Source: a bacterium D16-51 (lineage in GTDB: Bacteria > Bacillota > Clostridia > Lachnospirales > Lachnospiraceae). From it: a stretch of 55,306 bases of DNA. Below the pieces are notes generated by a model. It did not search any database. It was not told where the DNA came from and saw only the letters and a list, made by a program, of their open reading frames with translations. Made by a program: the position numbers and the translations under genes. Positions 1-7,431 of this stretch are shown here, one piece after another; the first letter of the stretch is position 1; each line of letters opens with the position of its first letter. The DNA is taken from positions 1 through 55,306 of the forward strand of contig RAYE01000040.1 of assembly GCA_003612285.1 (NCBI GenBank), written 5' to 3'.

Positions 1-72
1 CCATCAATTGATATATACATTGTACCATAGAGCAAAAATATAGTCCAGTTATTTAAAAATCATTATACTAGT

Positions 73-855
73 ATGTCCAAAGCAGCAGAACAAGAGTCTG
101 TATTGTGTGGTGATTCTTTAAATGATTTAGAAGAGTCTATGCAATACAACGAAAAAGAAGAGATAGAAAAAATGTTAAAAGAACCAGAAGGTTTGTCAGA
201 AGCACAGATAGAAGATTTGAAGGAAAAGCAGAAAATAGTTAATAATTCGCTGTTAGAGAATAAGTTATATGTTGATGCTAAAACGAATAACCTTGATATT
301 GTGCCAGATATCAGTGCATTTGCTGCTGGAGACAGGGACGTAGACAAGGATAGGATTCTTCTGAATATGACACAATGTGAACAAAAGAATAGTTACTATT
401 GTGGTCCGGCTACTACAAGACAGACTCTGCTGTGGATAAATGGAAGTGCCCCATCACAGGACAAAATAGCAGAAGGGATAGGAACTACAAAAGATGGGAC
501 AGATGGTACGAAGATAGTGCCCTATCTGAATAAGAAACAGAAAAAGCGTGTCTATGTTATTTCGGACAGCATAGATGCAGTAACTATTAAATCCAGGATA
601 GTTACTGCGATAAGCAGTGCAGATGCGGTGCCTGTTATTGCTCGTTTGAAATTTGATAAGGGTGGCGATTGGGAACATGAAACAAGGGGGCACTATCTTA
701 ATATTGCTGGTTATACAACAGGGATGAAGAAGGTTTATCTTACAGATCCTAATATTACAAGGGTTGACCCTAAAGCAGCAGGAACGTATATGGTGTCGTT
801 TAATTCACTTCATGCAGCAATAAAAGCTCACTGGACGCATCATATTTACTGGTAA
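73..855 (+). CDS. C39-like papain-fold cysteine peptidase, possibly lacking its export signal
   Basis: 260 aa. The C-terminal half (about residues 95-260) reads as a C39-type peptidase: Cys110 in SYYCGPAT, His207 in RGHYLNIAGY and Asp225 in YLTDPN form the expected triad order. Residues 1-90 are acidic and helical and resemble a spacer or propeptide. Such proteins in Firmicutes are usually secreted, but no signal peptide is present and there is no clear ribosome site before ATG 73. The frame is open upstream only to a TAG at 28-30, with no better start. The gene may be a 5'-truncated remnant of a longer secreted protein, or a fragment joined to new upstream DNA. No catalytic residue looks damaged. 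AT-rich like its right-hand neighbour. Confidence 0.6.
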   Translation: MSKAAEQESVLCGDSLNDLEESMQYNEKEEIEKMLKEPEGLSEAQIEDLKEKQKIVNNSLLENKLYVDAKTNNLDIVPDISAFAAGDRDVDKDRILLNMTQCEQKNSYYCGPATTRQTLLWINGSAPSQDKIAEGIGTTKDGTDGTKIVPYLNKKQKKRVYVISDSIDAVTIKSRIVTAISSADAVPVIARLKFDKGGDWEHETRGHYLNIAGYTTGMKKVYLTDPNITRVDPKAAGTYMVSFNSLHAAIKAHWTHHIYW

Positions 856-1251
856 TTTTGCATTATCTAAGAAGTATCAATAATACGAAGTTGTGGTTAT
901 AGTATTTCTAGATTGGCAGACAAAGTCTGGAGTTTTGTGCTTAGAAACCATAAGTGATATTGAGGGTTCATTGTTCTATTATAATGCTATTAGGTAGGTT
1001 TGGATGTTCAGGGATATTTATACGAGAATATCCCTGAACATCTAGTATAAGGTTCGCTAATTAACTACACCATATTTTCACCTAAAACACTGATAAATAC
1101 GGCGTTCTTTAAGTGTAGTTAATTAAAAAACGCTGTACTAGTAGTGTATATTGTCTTGCAGGAGAATATCTGCACTCTATGTAGCATATCAGATGTTAAT
1201 GATAAGTACAACGCATTGGTTATATATGGTAATGATTTTGGGTGAAAGAAG
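856..1251. other. Gene-free stretch with two inverted repeats
   Basis: No credible gene is seen. 1003-1018 pairs perfectly with 1027-1042 (16 bp, 8-nt loop), but no T-run follows, so it is not a normal terminator. 1059-1070 pairs with 1113-1124 (12 bp); an overlapping hairpin (about 1102-1110 with 1125-1133, one mismatch) competes with it. The motif CGCTGTACTAG at 1130-1140 recurs near 20871 and, with one change, near 5115. This may be a small decayed mobile element. Confidence 0.5.
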
Positions 1252-2451
1252 GTGAGAATTATTAGTAGGAAGATAGTTAAGTGGTTGTCGTTTATATTTG
1301 TAGGAAGCATAGGGGCGCTTATGGCTTTGCTTTTTCTACATCATAAGTTTAATCCTATGAAAGTGGGAAAAAATGTTTCGGAAAACAAAATTATGAATTG
1401 TAAAAAGATAGATTTGCAAGAAGACTGTGCAATTGCGTTTAAGGATTTGGGGCTTGAGGAAGAAAATGATATCTTATATTTTGATGGAAGGAAAATGTTG
1501 ATATCAAAGGATGGAGAACCATCAGGAGATGTGGCAGATATGGAGTTATTAATTTATGATATCAAGGAAGATGTGTCAAATAGTATAGTACAGTTGCAGA
1601 ATGTTAATATGGTAATTGCAGATACTTTAAGGGACGGTTTTTTCCTTTTTTCTGTTGTTTGCATTGATAAAGACGGAAGAGAAAAAAAGTGGGAAATTGA
1701 AGTAGATTTACAAAAGGAGCAGGCAAATGTTTATCCATTAAAAAAATCAATTGGGGCATTAAGTACTTCTTCTGCAAATATAGGGAAGGAACTTTTTCTG
1801 ATTTATGCAGTAAGTGATAATAAGGATAATAATGTGAAAACTATACTGACAAAAATTAATAATAATAAGTATAACACATTTGCAAGTTGTAATTACTCGA
1901 AAAAAAAGAAAGAAGGAGACGTTATTAAAGCAGTGTGGACAGAAGGGGAGTTGGTTTATTTATATATAAGTGATGATACTCCGGATGGTACAGTAAAGGA
2001 GTACGATAAAAATGGGATATTCCACAGGGAGTATGCTATTTCGTTAAAACAGTTCCTTGATCTCACAGGGGTGGATAATATGATAGGATATGATACTATT
2101 TCAGGTGTAACTGCTTGTTCTGGTTATATTTGCTTTTATACATATAATCACAGGATATGTGTTATGAAAAAGAGTGGTGATAGCTATCAGGAGGTTAAGG
2201 TGGATTCGAGATTATCTGATTTATTATATGGGGCAAGTTTAATCCCTGATTATAGTAATAGTCCCAATTATATGTTTTTTAAAGAATATATGTCTGACAG
2301 GCTGGTCGTATTTGATTTAAAAACGCAGAAATGTAATAATATTAAAATCAAAACAAAGGGTGATATTAAAAGTTCCTTTTTTTCAGAGGGTTCTTTGTAT
2401 TTTTGTGTGAGAGAGAATGATATTTCAAAGTGGTATCAGTATAAATTATAG
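1252..2451 (+). CDS. Membrane-anchored extracytoplasmic protein of unknown function
   Basis: 399 aa. The N-terminus is positively charged, then a hydrophobic segment at about residues 11-30 makes a signal anchor; the rest is polar and probably lies outside the cell. The body is a run of beta-rich blocks of roughly 40-50 residues with repeated DG/KDG turns, like a beta-propeller sensor, but I recognise no named family. The start is GTG 1252 with GGGTGAAAGAAGG just upstream; an ATG 23 codons in would lose most of the anchor. It is followed closely by a structured leader and a lipoprotein gene on the same strand, so the two may act together at the cell surface. AT-rich. Confidence 0.55.
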   Translation: MRIISRKIVKWLSFIFVGSIGALMALLFLHHKFNPMKVGKNVSENKIMNCKKIDLQEDCAIAFKDLGLEEENDILYFDGRKMLISKDGEPSGDVADMELLIYDIKEDVSNSIVQLQNVNMVIADTLRDGFFLFSVVCIDKDGREKKWEIEVDLQKEQANVYPLKKSIGALSTSSANIGKELFLIYAVSDNKDNNVKTILTKINNNKYNTFASCNYSKKKKEGDVIKAVWTEGELVYLYISDDTPDGTVKEYDKNGIFHREYAISLKQFLDLTGVDNMIGYDTISGVTACSGYICFYTYNHRICVMKKSGDSYQEVKVDSRLSDLLYGASLIPDYSNSPNYMFFKEYMSDRLVVFDLKTQKCNNIKIKTKGDIKSSFFSEGSLYFCVRENDISKWYQYKL

Positions 2452-2467
2452 TGTGGAAGGAGAATGG

Positions 2468-2569
2468 AAGGGTGAAAGAAAAAAAGAAGAAAGGGTAAAA
2501 TGCAAACACACATCTTTCACCCTTTGTGTTTGCGCCTCAAATGAAAATGCAGGCAATTTCGCTTGAGGC
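2468..2569 (+). promoter_or_regulatory. Densely folded leader with pseudoknot topology before the lipoprotein gene
   Basis: Three perfect inverted repeats interlock. 2468-2479 pairs with 2513-2524 (12 bp). 2502-2510 pairs with 2525-2533 (9 bp), so its 5' arm lies inside the first loop and its 3' arm outside: pseudoknot order or two mutually exclusive folds. 2534-2540 pairs with 2563-2569 (7 bp) and its 3' arm contains the only purine-rich tract near the lipoprotein start. The pairing is seen directly; a regulatory role is inferred. Confidence 0.45.
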
Positions 2570-2581
2570 TTGGTGCAAATT

Positions 2582-3043
2582 ATGAAAAAAATAAAAAGAA
2601 TACAGGGAAAATTAATTGTTTTTTTGTTTGTAGGAGTAACTGTATTATCACTGGCAGCCTGTGGGGCTGCTGTATCAACGGAGGATGAGGAGGCACAGAG
2701 GACTGCTGTTCCCGCAACTGAAGAACCTCAAAAGGAGGAAGTCAGCGTACAGGCGGATACAAGGGAAACGGAGAAACCTGTAGAAGAGGAGATAGTTGAC
2801 ATAAAAAATGCGAAGCTGTATGTTGAGGGAAGGGTGTTTTGCGGAACAGAAAAGACAGGGCCGATGGGGGATTCTTCCGTGATAGGTGGAAAAATATCTT
2901 CTGCTGTAGGTGCAGATGAGATTCCACAAAAGGAAGGAGAATCTAATTTTGGCTGTATTGGAAATTCCTATACGAAGTCTTATGGTGAAGACTGGATTAT
3001 GGTATCTATAGGGGAAGAATGGTATGTGTTTGAGGAAAAATGA
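2582..3043 (+). CDS. Small secreted lipoprotein of unknown function
   Basis: 153 aa from ATG 2582. It has a lipoprotein signal peptide: KKIKR charged start, hydrophobic residues 11-24, and lipobox LAAC with the lipidated Cys27. Residues 28-75 form an acidic Glu/Thr/Pro-rich linker. The C-terminal 75 residues are a small globular domain with two cysteines (in VFCGTE and NFGCIG) that could form a disulfide. In-frame TTG 2570 or GTG 2573 would add only a few residues; ATG 2582 gives the normal signal-peptide start. The folded leader upstream covers the ribosome-binding region. I do not recognise the mature domain. Confidence 0.65.
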   Translation: MKKIKRIQGKLIVFLFVGVTVLSLAACGAAVSTEDEEAQRTAVPATEEPQKEEVSVQADTRETEKPVEEEIVDIKNAKLYVEGRVFCGTEKTGPMGDSSVIGGKISSAVGADEIPQKEGESNFGCIGNSYTKSYGEDWIMVSIGEEWYVFEEK

Positions 3044-3480
3044 TAAAAAGGAAAAGCTTCTGTTGGCCGCAGGCTGCTATAAATCAGCTATCCAGCTGCA
3101 TAGGTGGAAATATTTTTAAATTTTGTTCTAAATCTGAAATAATATGGTATAATAAAGCGAGCTGCTGATATTGTAGAAGTTTGTATAAGGAACTGAAAAC
3201 AATTTATTCCCGCGAAGGCAAAGTGAGGATGTGTAAGCAAGCTTGCATCATCCGAGCGCGCCCGTGAGGGTCAAGTACCCCGCCCCTCTGGGGCAAAGCT
3301 TGCCAAGGAACCGAAGGTTCCTTTAGGGAAACCAGGTCATGCCCCGTTGAACTGCAGCGGGGTATTTGACTTACAGTTCCTAAGTTCAGGCGGCAGATTT
3401 TTTAATTCACAAAACAGCTTTGCGTTTGTACCATTCCCGCAGGGCTGTGTGCAGGAAAATGGTGCAGAATTGAGGAGAAA
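3044..3480 (+). promoter_or_regulatory. Gene-free leader region with an extended -10 promoter
   Basis: A promoter candidate lies at 3123-3153: TTGTTC at 3123-3128, TGG then TATAAT at 3148-3153 (19-nt spacer, extended -10). It would produce a leader of roughly 320 nt running through the palindromic element at 3188-3381 into the AIM24-family gene. No open reading frame of note is present. Confidence 0.4.
3188..3381. repeat. Palindromic, MITE-like or RNA-forming element
   Basis: About 194 bp bounded by inverted AGGAACTG (3188-3195) and CAGTTCCT (3374-3381). Inside, 3270-3283 pairs with 3357-3370 over 14 bp with one G-U wobble. Local hairpins sit at 3305-3323 (AAGGAACC/GGTTCCTT) and around 3342-3362 (CCCCGTTG/CAGCGGGG). 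A further one near 3228-3252 is centred on the palindrome GCAAGCTTGC. The GCAGCGGGG-ATTTG core recurs in the hairpin at 6553-6581. It is GC-richer than its surroundings and noncoding. It may be a repeated intergenic element or a structured leader of the next gene. Confidence 0.5.
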
Positions 3481-4161
3481 ATGCAGTATAAAATTATTGG
3501 GGATACGATGCCGGCGGTAGAGATTTTGTTTGACCAGGCAGGGGAGTCGATGTATACACAGTCTGGTGCAATGGCATGGATGACGGCTGGGATTGAGATG
3601 AATACCAGTACGAACGGAGGTATTTTAAAAGGCGTTGGACGTATGTTTGCAGGGGAATCTATGTTTATGGCAAATTATACAGCGCAGGCAGCCGGGGCAA
3701 AAATTGCGTTTGCCTCTACGGTGGCAGGGGAAATCCTTCCAATTAATGTCAGCGAGTCAGGCGGCATGATTTGCCAGAAGGGGGCTTTTCTTTGCGCAGA
3801 GCCAGGTGTTAACCTGAAAATTACCCTGACAAAGAAGTTTTCCAGCGGCTTGTTTGGCGGAGAAGGTTTTATTTTGCAGGATATTTCCGGGCAGGGAATG
3901 GTATTTTTGGAAATTGACGGTGATAAAGTGATTAAAGACCTTGCACCTGGAGAAGTTTTGAAAGTGGATACCGGCAATGTAGTTGGATTCCAGAGAAGCG
4001 TACAGTATGAAATTGAAACGGTAAAGGGAATAAAAAATATTTTCCTTGGCGGAGAAGGGCTTTTCTTAACAAGGCTGACAGGGCCGGGAAGAGTTATTTT
4101 GCAAACGCAGAACTTTAATGATTTTGCAGGAAGAATCTCAAGACTTATTCCAACTAGGTAA
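3481..4161 (+). CDS. AIM24 / TIGR00266 family protein
   Basis: 226 aa, the usual length for the bacterial TIGR00266/AIM24 family. The family signatures are clear: an early Gln/Ser-Gly-Ala-Met stretch (YTQSGAMAWM, about residues 26-35), glycine-rich beta repeats, GLFGGEGF near residue 124 and FLGGEGLFLTRLTGPG near residue 188. The fold is a double-stranded beta-helix; the biochemical role in bacteria is unknown, although the yeast homologue is mitochondrial. The start is supported by GAGGAG 6-8 nt upstream. The HD-domain gene follows on the same strand and may be co-transcribed. Complete and undamaged. Confidence 0.85.
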   Translation: MQYKIIGDTMPAVEILFDQAGESMYTQSGAMAWMTAGIEMNTSTNGGILKGVGRMFAGESMFMANYTAQAAGAKIAFASTVAGEILPINVSESGGMICQKGAFLCAEPGVNLKITLTKKFSSGLFGGEGFILQDISGQGMVFLEIDGDKVIKDLAPGEVLKVDTGNVVGFQRSVQYEIETVKGIKNIFLGGEGLFLTRLTGPGRVILQTQNFNDFAGRISRLIPTR

Positions 4162-4299
4162 GAGTTTGTAATGATAAGCCGCAGATTCCGTGCAGCAGGC
4201 GGTGAAACTATTTGGTTTTGCGCGGGCGCGGGGCTGCGGCGGATTCCTAATGGAAAGGGGCGGCATATTTTGGACGCAGGGAAAAAAGAAGAGGGGGTA

Positions 4300-5085
4300 T
4301 TGGCAAGACGTCAGAGGGTGAAGGACGCATTTGCTGAATATACCAGCCAGTATGATAATTCTGATGGGAAAATCAAATTAAAGGTAGACCATACATACCG
4401 TGTTGCGGCATTATGTGAGCGGATTGCACGGAGCCTTGGACTTAGTATTGAAGATACAGAGCTTGCATGGGTTATAGGGATGCTCCATGATGTAGGGCGT
4501 TTTGAGCAGTTAAGGCAATATGGTACTTTTTCTGACGAGGATTCAATTGACCATGCACAGTATGGTGTGCAGATATTGTTCAGAGAAAGGAAAATATTTG
4601 ACTATCTGCCTATTACAGAGGATGAGGAAGCATATCAGATAATCCGTACTGCAATCTGGAACCATAATGCATATCGGATAGAAGAGGGACTTTCAGACAG
4701 GGAAGAGCTGTTTTGCAATATATTGCGGGATGGGGATAAAATAGATATTTTAAAGGTAAACCATGATATACCAATAGAAATTATCTATGATACCAGTATA
4801 GAAAAGGTGAAAAATGAAATGGTAACACCAGAGGTAATGGAGCAGTTTTTTGAACGGCATGCAGTCCTGCGGGCAACAAAACGTACCTGCATAGACAGTA
4901 TTGTCGGACATGCGGCGCTTGTTTTTGAACTGGTATTTGATGAAAGCCTGAAAATAGTGAAGGAACAGGGATATTTGGATAAGTTGCTGAATTTCGAATC
5001 AGACAATCCGGCAGCGCAAAAACAGTTTATGCAGCTTCGCAGATGTATGGCTTCTTACTTAGAACAGCGGATGATAGATAATTAG
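4300..5085 (+). CDS. HD-domain phosphohydrolase
   Basis: 261 aa from TTG 4300. The metal-binding HD signature is complete: His in VDHTYRVA, the HD pair in GMLHDVGRF, further His in IDHAQYG and IWNHNAYR, and Asp in LRDGDKID. Such proteins hydrolyse phosphate esters or nucleotides, and the substrate cannot be read from sequence. The start is uncertain. The frame is open back to ATG 4171, but those 43 codons are Arg/Gly-rich, GC-rich and unlike the family. TTG 4300 has GAGGGGG a few nt upstream and begins the protein as expected. It follows the AIM24-family gene. Confidence 0.75.
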   Translation: MARRQRVKDAFAEYTSQYDNSDGKIKLKVDHTYRVAALCERIARSLGLSIEDTELAWVIGMLHDVGRFEQLRQYGTFSDEDSIDHAQYGVQILFRERKIFDYLPITEDEEAYQIIRTAIWNHNAYRIEEGLSDREELFCNILRDGDKIDILKVNHDIPIEIIYDTSIEKVKNEMVTPEVMEQFFERHAVLRATKRTCIDSIVGHAALVFELVFDESLKIVKEQGYLDKLLNFESDNPAAQKQFMQLRRCMASYLEQRMIDN

Positions 5086-5177
5086 GCAAGTGATATAGCC
5101 AGATACTTATTATTCGTTGTACTAGGTTGAGTCTGACGGATTTGTGTGTTATTCTTGAGGCTGTGAAGAAAAATAAT

Positions 5178-5221
5178 AAAAAGACATATTATAACCATTA
5201 TGGTCTATAATATGTCTTTTT
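5178..5221. terminator. Bidirectional intrinsic terminator
   Basis: A perfect 16-bp stem (5178-5193 with 5206-5221) has an inner ACCA/TGGT pair in its loop. It has an A-run on the left and a T-run on the right, so it works in both directions. It separates the HD-domain gene (+) from tRNA-Lys (-). Confidence 0.85.
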
Positions 5222-5235
5222 ATAGTTACTATTCA

Positions 5236-5308
5236 TGCGCGATCAGGGGTTCGAACCCTGGACACCCTGATTAAGAGTCAGGTGCTCTGCCAGCTGAGCT
5301 AATCGCGC
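5236..5308 (-). tRNA. tRNA-Lys (anticodon CUU)
   Basis: 73 nt, complete cloverleaf on the minus strand. The acceptor arm pairs GCGCGAT with ATCGCGC, there is a D-arm TTAGCTCAGCTGGC, and the T-arm carries TTCGAAC. The anticodon stem is CCTGA/TCAGG around loop CTCTTAA, giving anticodon CTT for lysine AAG codons. CCA is not encoded. It stands alone, ending at the terminator at 5178-5221. Confidence 0.95.
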
Positions 5309-5589
5309 GCATCATTGTCTTATCAAAAGCAACAATGTTACTATATCAGAATATGTAAAATAATGCAAGCTTTTTTTGGAAAGTTTTTATGTATGTTGTT
5401 TAGAGTGGATACTATTTACGGTCAATTTCTGAAAAAAGAATGGATGTGAATAGTAACGATAGTGGTCTTTTGGATGGCTTTGATAGTGAGCAGTGCTTGA
5501 AGTATGGCATAAAATTTTGTATAATAAAATGGGAGAGAACAAAAATGGTAAAAGAATAGTTTAGATACGTAAAAAGAGGGGGATTACAA

Positions 5590-6519
5590 ATGGATGGCAG
5601 GGAAATACAGTGGCATCCGCCATATATAGCAGCAATGAACCTTGAATTGGGGGAGGACAGGGATAAACTTATATTTATACCAGAGTATACCTTAAACACA
5701 GGTGCTTTAAAAATAGACCTTTTTATGGAAAATAAACAGAATGGTTCTGTGAGGAATGAAATAGGGAAAATTTTTCGCAGGTATAATATAGTAGAGTTCA
5801 AAAGTCCGAATGATATGCTTGGGATTGATGCGTTTATCAAGGCGCAGGGGTATGCATGCCTGTTTAAGTCTTATGGGGAACGGGCTGACAGCAGGAAGAT
5901 GGATGAAGTTACAGTGTCACTGATACGTCAGGCGAAACCAGATAAGCTTTTTTCATATTTCAAGGAACATGGAGTAGCGGTAGAAAGTCCCAGTAAAGGA
6001 ATATATTACATAAAAGAAATGGTGTTGTTCCCGACGCAGATTATTGTGGCGAAAGAATTGGATAGTGAGCGGCATAGATGGCTTTGTGGATTGTCTGGGC
6101 AGTTGGCAGAGCAGGATTTGAGGGGGCTTCTTACCAGTATCAGCTGCTTAAAAGGTAAAATGGAAAAGGAATATGCGGATTCTATTCTGGAAGTGGCATT
6201 AAAGGCAAATAAAGAATTAGCAGAAAAGCTAAGGAGGGATAGTAGTATGAGCAAAACATTATTGGAGATTATGGAGCCTGTATTGGCCGAAGTAAAACAA
6301 GAGTGTATGAGGGAAGGCCTGGAAGAAGGCAGGAGGGTAGGCAGGAAAGAAGGCAGGAAAGAAGGCAGGAAAGAAGGCAGGAAAGAAGGCAGAAAAGAAG
6401 GCATGGTGTATGCATATTATGAAATGAACCTTTCAACAAATGAGATTGCCCAAAAGCTGCAGTTGACAGAAAAAGAAGTCTTGGGAATTATTCAGAAGAT
6501 GGATGAGCCGTCGGAATAA
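5590..6519 (+). CDS. Rpn-family PD-(D/E)XK nuclease-like protein
   Basis: 309 aa. The N-terminal part (about residues 1-200) resembles Rpn (recombination-promoting nuclease) and related Lachnospiraceae proteins: Asp in KIDLFMEN, then VEFKSPND supplies the E-x-K half of a PD-(D/E)XK site. Residues 240-275 are a tandem Gly-Arg-Lys-Glu tract, and the last 35 residues look like a small helix-turn-helix (STNEIAQKLQLTEKEVLGII). A promoter TTGAAG (5497-5502)-N17-TATAAT (5520-5525) precedes it, and GAGGGGGATTAC gives the ribosome site. Homologues are often mis-annotated as transposases or dehydrogenases. Rpn proteins cleave DNA and stimulate RecA-independent recombination; that role here is inferred. 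Confidence 0.7.
   Translation: MDGREIQWHPPYIAAMNLELGEDRDKLIFIPEYTLNTGALKIDLFMENKQNGSVRNEIGKIFRRYNIVEFKSPNDMLGIDAFIKAQGYACLFKSYGERADSRKMDEVTVSLIRQAKPDKLFSYFKEHGVAVESPSKGIYYIKEMVLFPTQIIVAKELDSERHRWLCGLSGQLAEQDLRGLLTSISCLKGKMEKEYADSILEVALKANKELAEKLRRDSSMSKTLLEIMEPVLAEVKQECMREGLEEGRRVGRKEGRKEGRKEGRKEGRKEGMVYAYYEMNLSTNEIAQKLQLTEKEVLGIIQKMDEPSE
6339..6398 (+). repeat. Five 12-bp tandem repeats inside the Rpn-like gene
   Basis: The unit AGGCAGGAAAGA repeats five times in register (6339, 6351, 6363, 6375, and 6387 with one change) and encodes repeated Gly-Arg-Lys-Glu. Being a multiple of 3, gain or loss of units would keep the frame and change only linker length. Confidence 0.9.
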
Positions 6520-6552
6520 TCAACTTTACAATTTATAAGATGTCATGGAATC

Positions 6553-6581
6553 AATCCCCCGCTGCAGAGCAGCGGGGGATT
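6553..6581. terminator. Strong GC hairpin after the Rpn-like gene
   Basis: A perfect 13-bp stem (6553-6565 with 6569-6581) has a 3-nt loop and lies between the ends of the convergent Rpn-like gene and bioY. There is no long T-run, so termination may be factor-assisted. Its core matches the palindromic element at 3188-3381, so it may instead be a short member of that repeat family. Confidence 0.55.
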
Positions 6582-6646
6582 TGGACGATAAGGTTTGCCC
6601 TGTTATTCGTTTCTGGCAGTACCTAAATATTACTATCTGGAAAGTT

Positions 6647-7195
6647 TTATTTAGAATGTAATAAGGTAACAATACTACGAAATTGTGGGACAATTTGTAC
6701 AACAATTACTGCTTTGAGCAGGTCAAGCGGCAGGAATGGCAAAATTCCCATAATTACTGCCTGCCTGGCAGAGATTCCAGTGACAGCCATTAGCCAGACA
6801 GCACCGATGATATCAATAAGCAGGGCGGCAAGAGCTGAAAGGATAGTGTACGGGATGCGGTGAAATTCTTTTTTGCGCAGTAGAGGGATAACAACGGCGG
6901 CAGCCAGGAATCCGAAACTGTATCCGCCCCATCCGCCTATCAAATAGGATATGCCTGCATTGGCCCCGACAAAGACAGGGACGCCGGCAGCGCCCAGAAG
7001 CAGCCAGGTAAATACAATAAGGAAAGATTGTTTTAAGGGAAAAAGAAAAGCAATCAGCAGTACAATAAAATTCAGGAAGGTAATGTGGGAGCCAGTGGGC
7101 AGAGGAATGCTTATGTACGCAGAAACGCATAGTACAGCAGTAAATAATGCCATCGTAACTAAAGAGCGGGTGTGCAATTGTGTTTGATTGTTCAT
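6647..7195 (-). CDS. bioY: Biotin transporter substrate-binding subunit BioY
   Basis: 182 aa, an integral membrane S-component of an ECF-type vitamin transporter. Six hydrophobic segments are seen. BioY signatures are present: SIPLPTGSHITFLNF near the N-terminus, LLGAAGVPVFVGANAGISYL in the middle, and GGWGGYSFGFL after it. BioY binds biotin and works with the shared EcfAA'T module, which is not in this window. The start ATG 7195 has GTGAGG 9 nt upstream; an in-frame GTG 15 nt earlier overlaps that site and is less likely. It is transcribed away from bioB from a shared control region, so biotin uptake and synthesis are probably co-regulated. Confidence 0.92.
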   Translation of the reverse strand: MNNQTQLHTRSLVTMALFTAVLCVSAYISIPLPTGSHITFLNFIVLLIAFLFPLKQSFLIVFTWLLLGAAGVPVFVGANAGISYLIGGWGGYSFGFLAAAVVIPLLRKKEFHRIPYTILSALAALLIDIIGAVWLMAVTGISARQAVIMGILPFLPLDLLKAVIVVQIVPQFRSIVTLLHSK

Positions 7196-7233
7196 CAGTT
7201 CATACCTCACTAATTTTTTTAGAAATCTTTAAC

Positions 7234-7262
7234 ATCATACATAGAAAAAACCACAATGTCAA
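7234..7262 (-). promoter_or_regulatory. bioY promoter
   Basis: On the minus strand TTGACA (7262-7257), a 17-nt spacer, then TATGAT (7239-7234): a near-consensus sigma-A promoter. The -35 box is the left half of the inverted repeat at 7257-7285. Confidence 0.75.
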
Positions 7263-7285
7263 CTATTTATTGAAAATGGTTGACA
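7257..7285. promoter_or_regulatory. Probable BirA (biotin repressor) operator
   Basis: TGTCAAC (7257-7263), 15 nt, then GTTGACA (7279-7285): a perfect inverted repeat of the size and spacing of the long-spacer BirA operators known upstream of biotin genes in Firmicutes. Each half is the -35 box of one of the two divergent promoters, so one bound BirA dimer would block both. The repeat is seen; the identity of the repressor is inferred. Confidence 0.7.
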
Positions 7286-7308
7286 AACTTTCTTCATAAC
7301 GCTACCAT
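7280..7308 (+). promoter_or_regulatory. bioB operon promoter
   Basis: TTGACA (7280-7285), 17 nt, TACCAT (7303-7308). The -35 box is the right half of the putative BirA operator. Predicted transcription starts near 7315, leaving a leader of about 115 nt before bioB. Confidence 0.65.
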
Positions 7309-7381
7309 ATAAAAATAGATTGAAAAATCATTTTAAGGATGCAAAAAAGGCATCCAGAGAATGATTATAGCTTTAATCTTG

Positions 7382-7406
7382 GAAAAATGCACAGGCAGCA
7401 TTTTTC
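7382..7406 (+). promoter_or_regulatory. Hairpin in the bioB leader
   Basis: GAAAAATGC (7382-7390) pairs with GCATTTTTC (7398-7406) around a 7-nt loop, just before the bioB ribosome site at 7417-7422. It may affect translation or act as a weak attenuator; it has no T-run after it. Confidence 0.35.
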
Positions 7407-7431
7407 ATTCCTAATTGGGAGGTTAAGTATA

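Noticed and set aside
1003-1042. Rho-independent terminator of the C39-like gene
   Set aside because: The stem is strong but there is no T-run, and it lies about 150 nt after the stop.
3188-3381. Known metabolite riboswitch before the AIM24-family gene
   Set aside because: The folds do not match any riboswitch consensus I can recall; left as an unidentified element.
4171-4299. N-terminal extension of the HD-domain protein from ATG 4171
   Set aside because: The segment is GC-rich, Arg/Gly-rich and unlike the family; TTG 4300 has the better ribosome site.
6339-6398. Regular repeats that might suggest a CRISPR array
   Set aside because: The 12-bp units are contiguous with no spacers and are in-frame coding repeats. 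No CRISPR array or cas gene was seen anywhere in the window.
7339-7431. Extended BioB start at ATG 7339
   Set aside because: There is no usable ribosome site, and the extra 31 residues have no BioB counterpart; this stretch works better as leader RNA.
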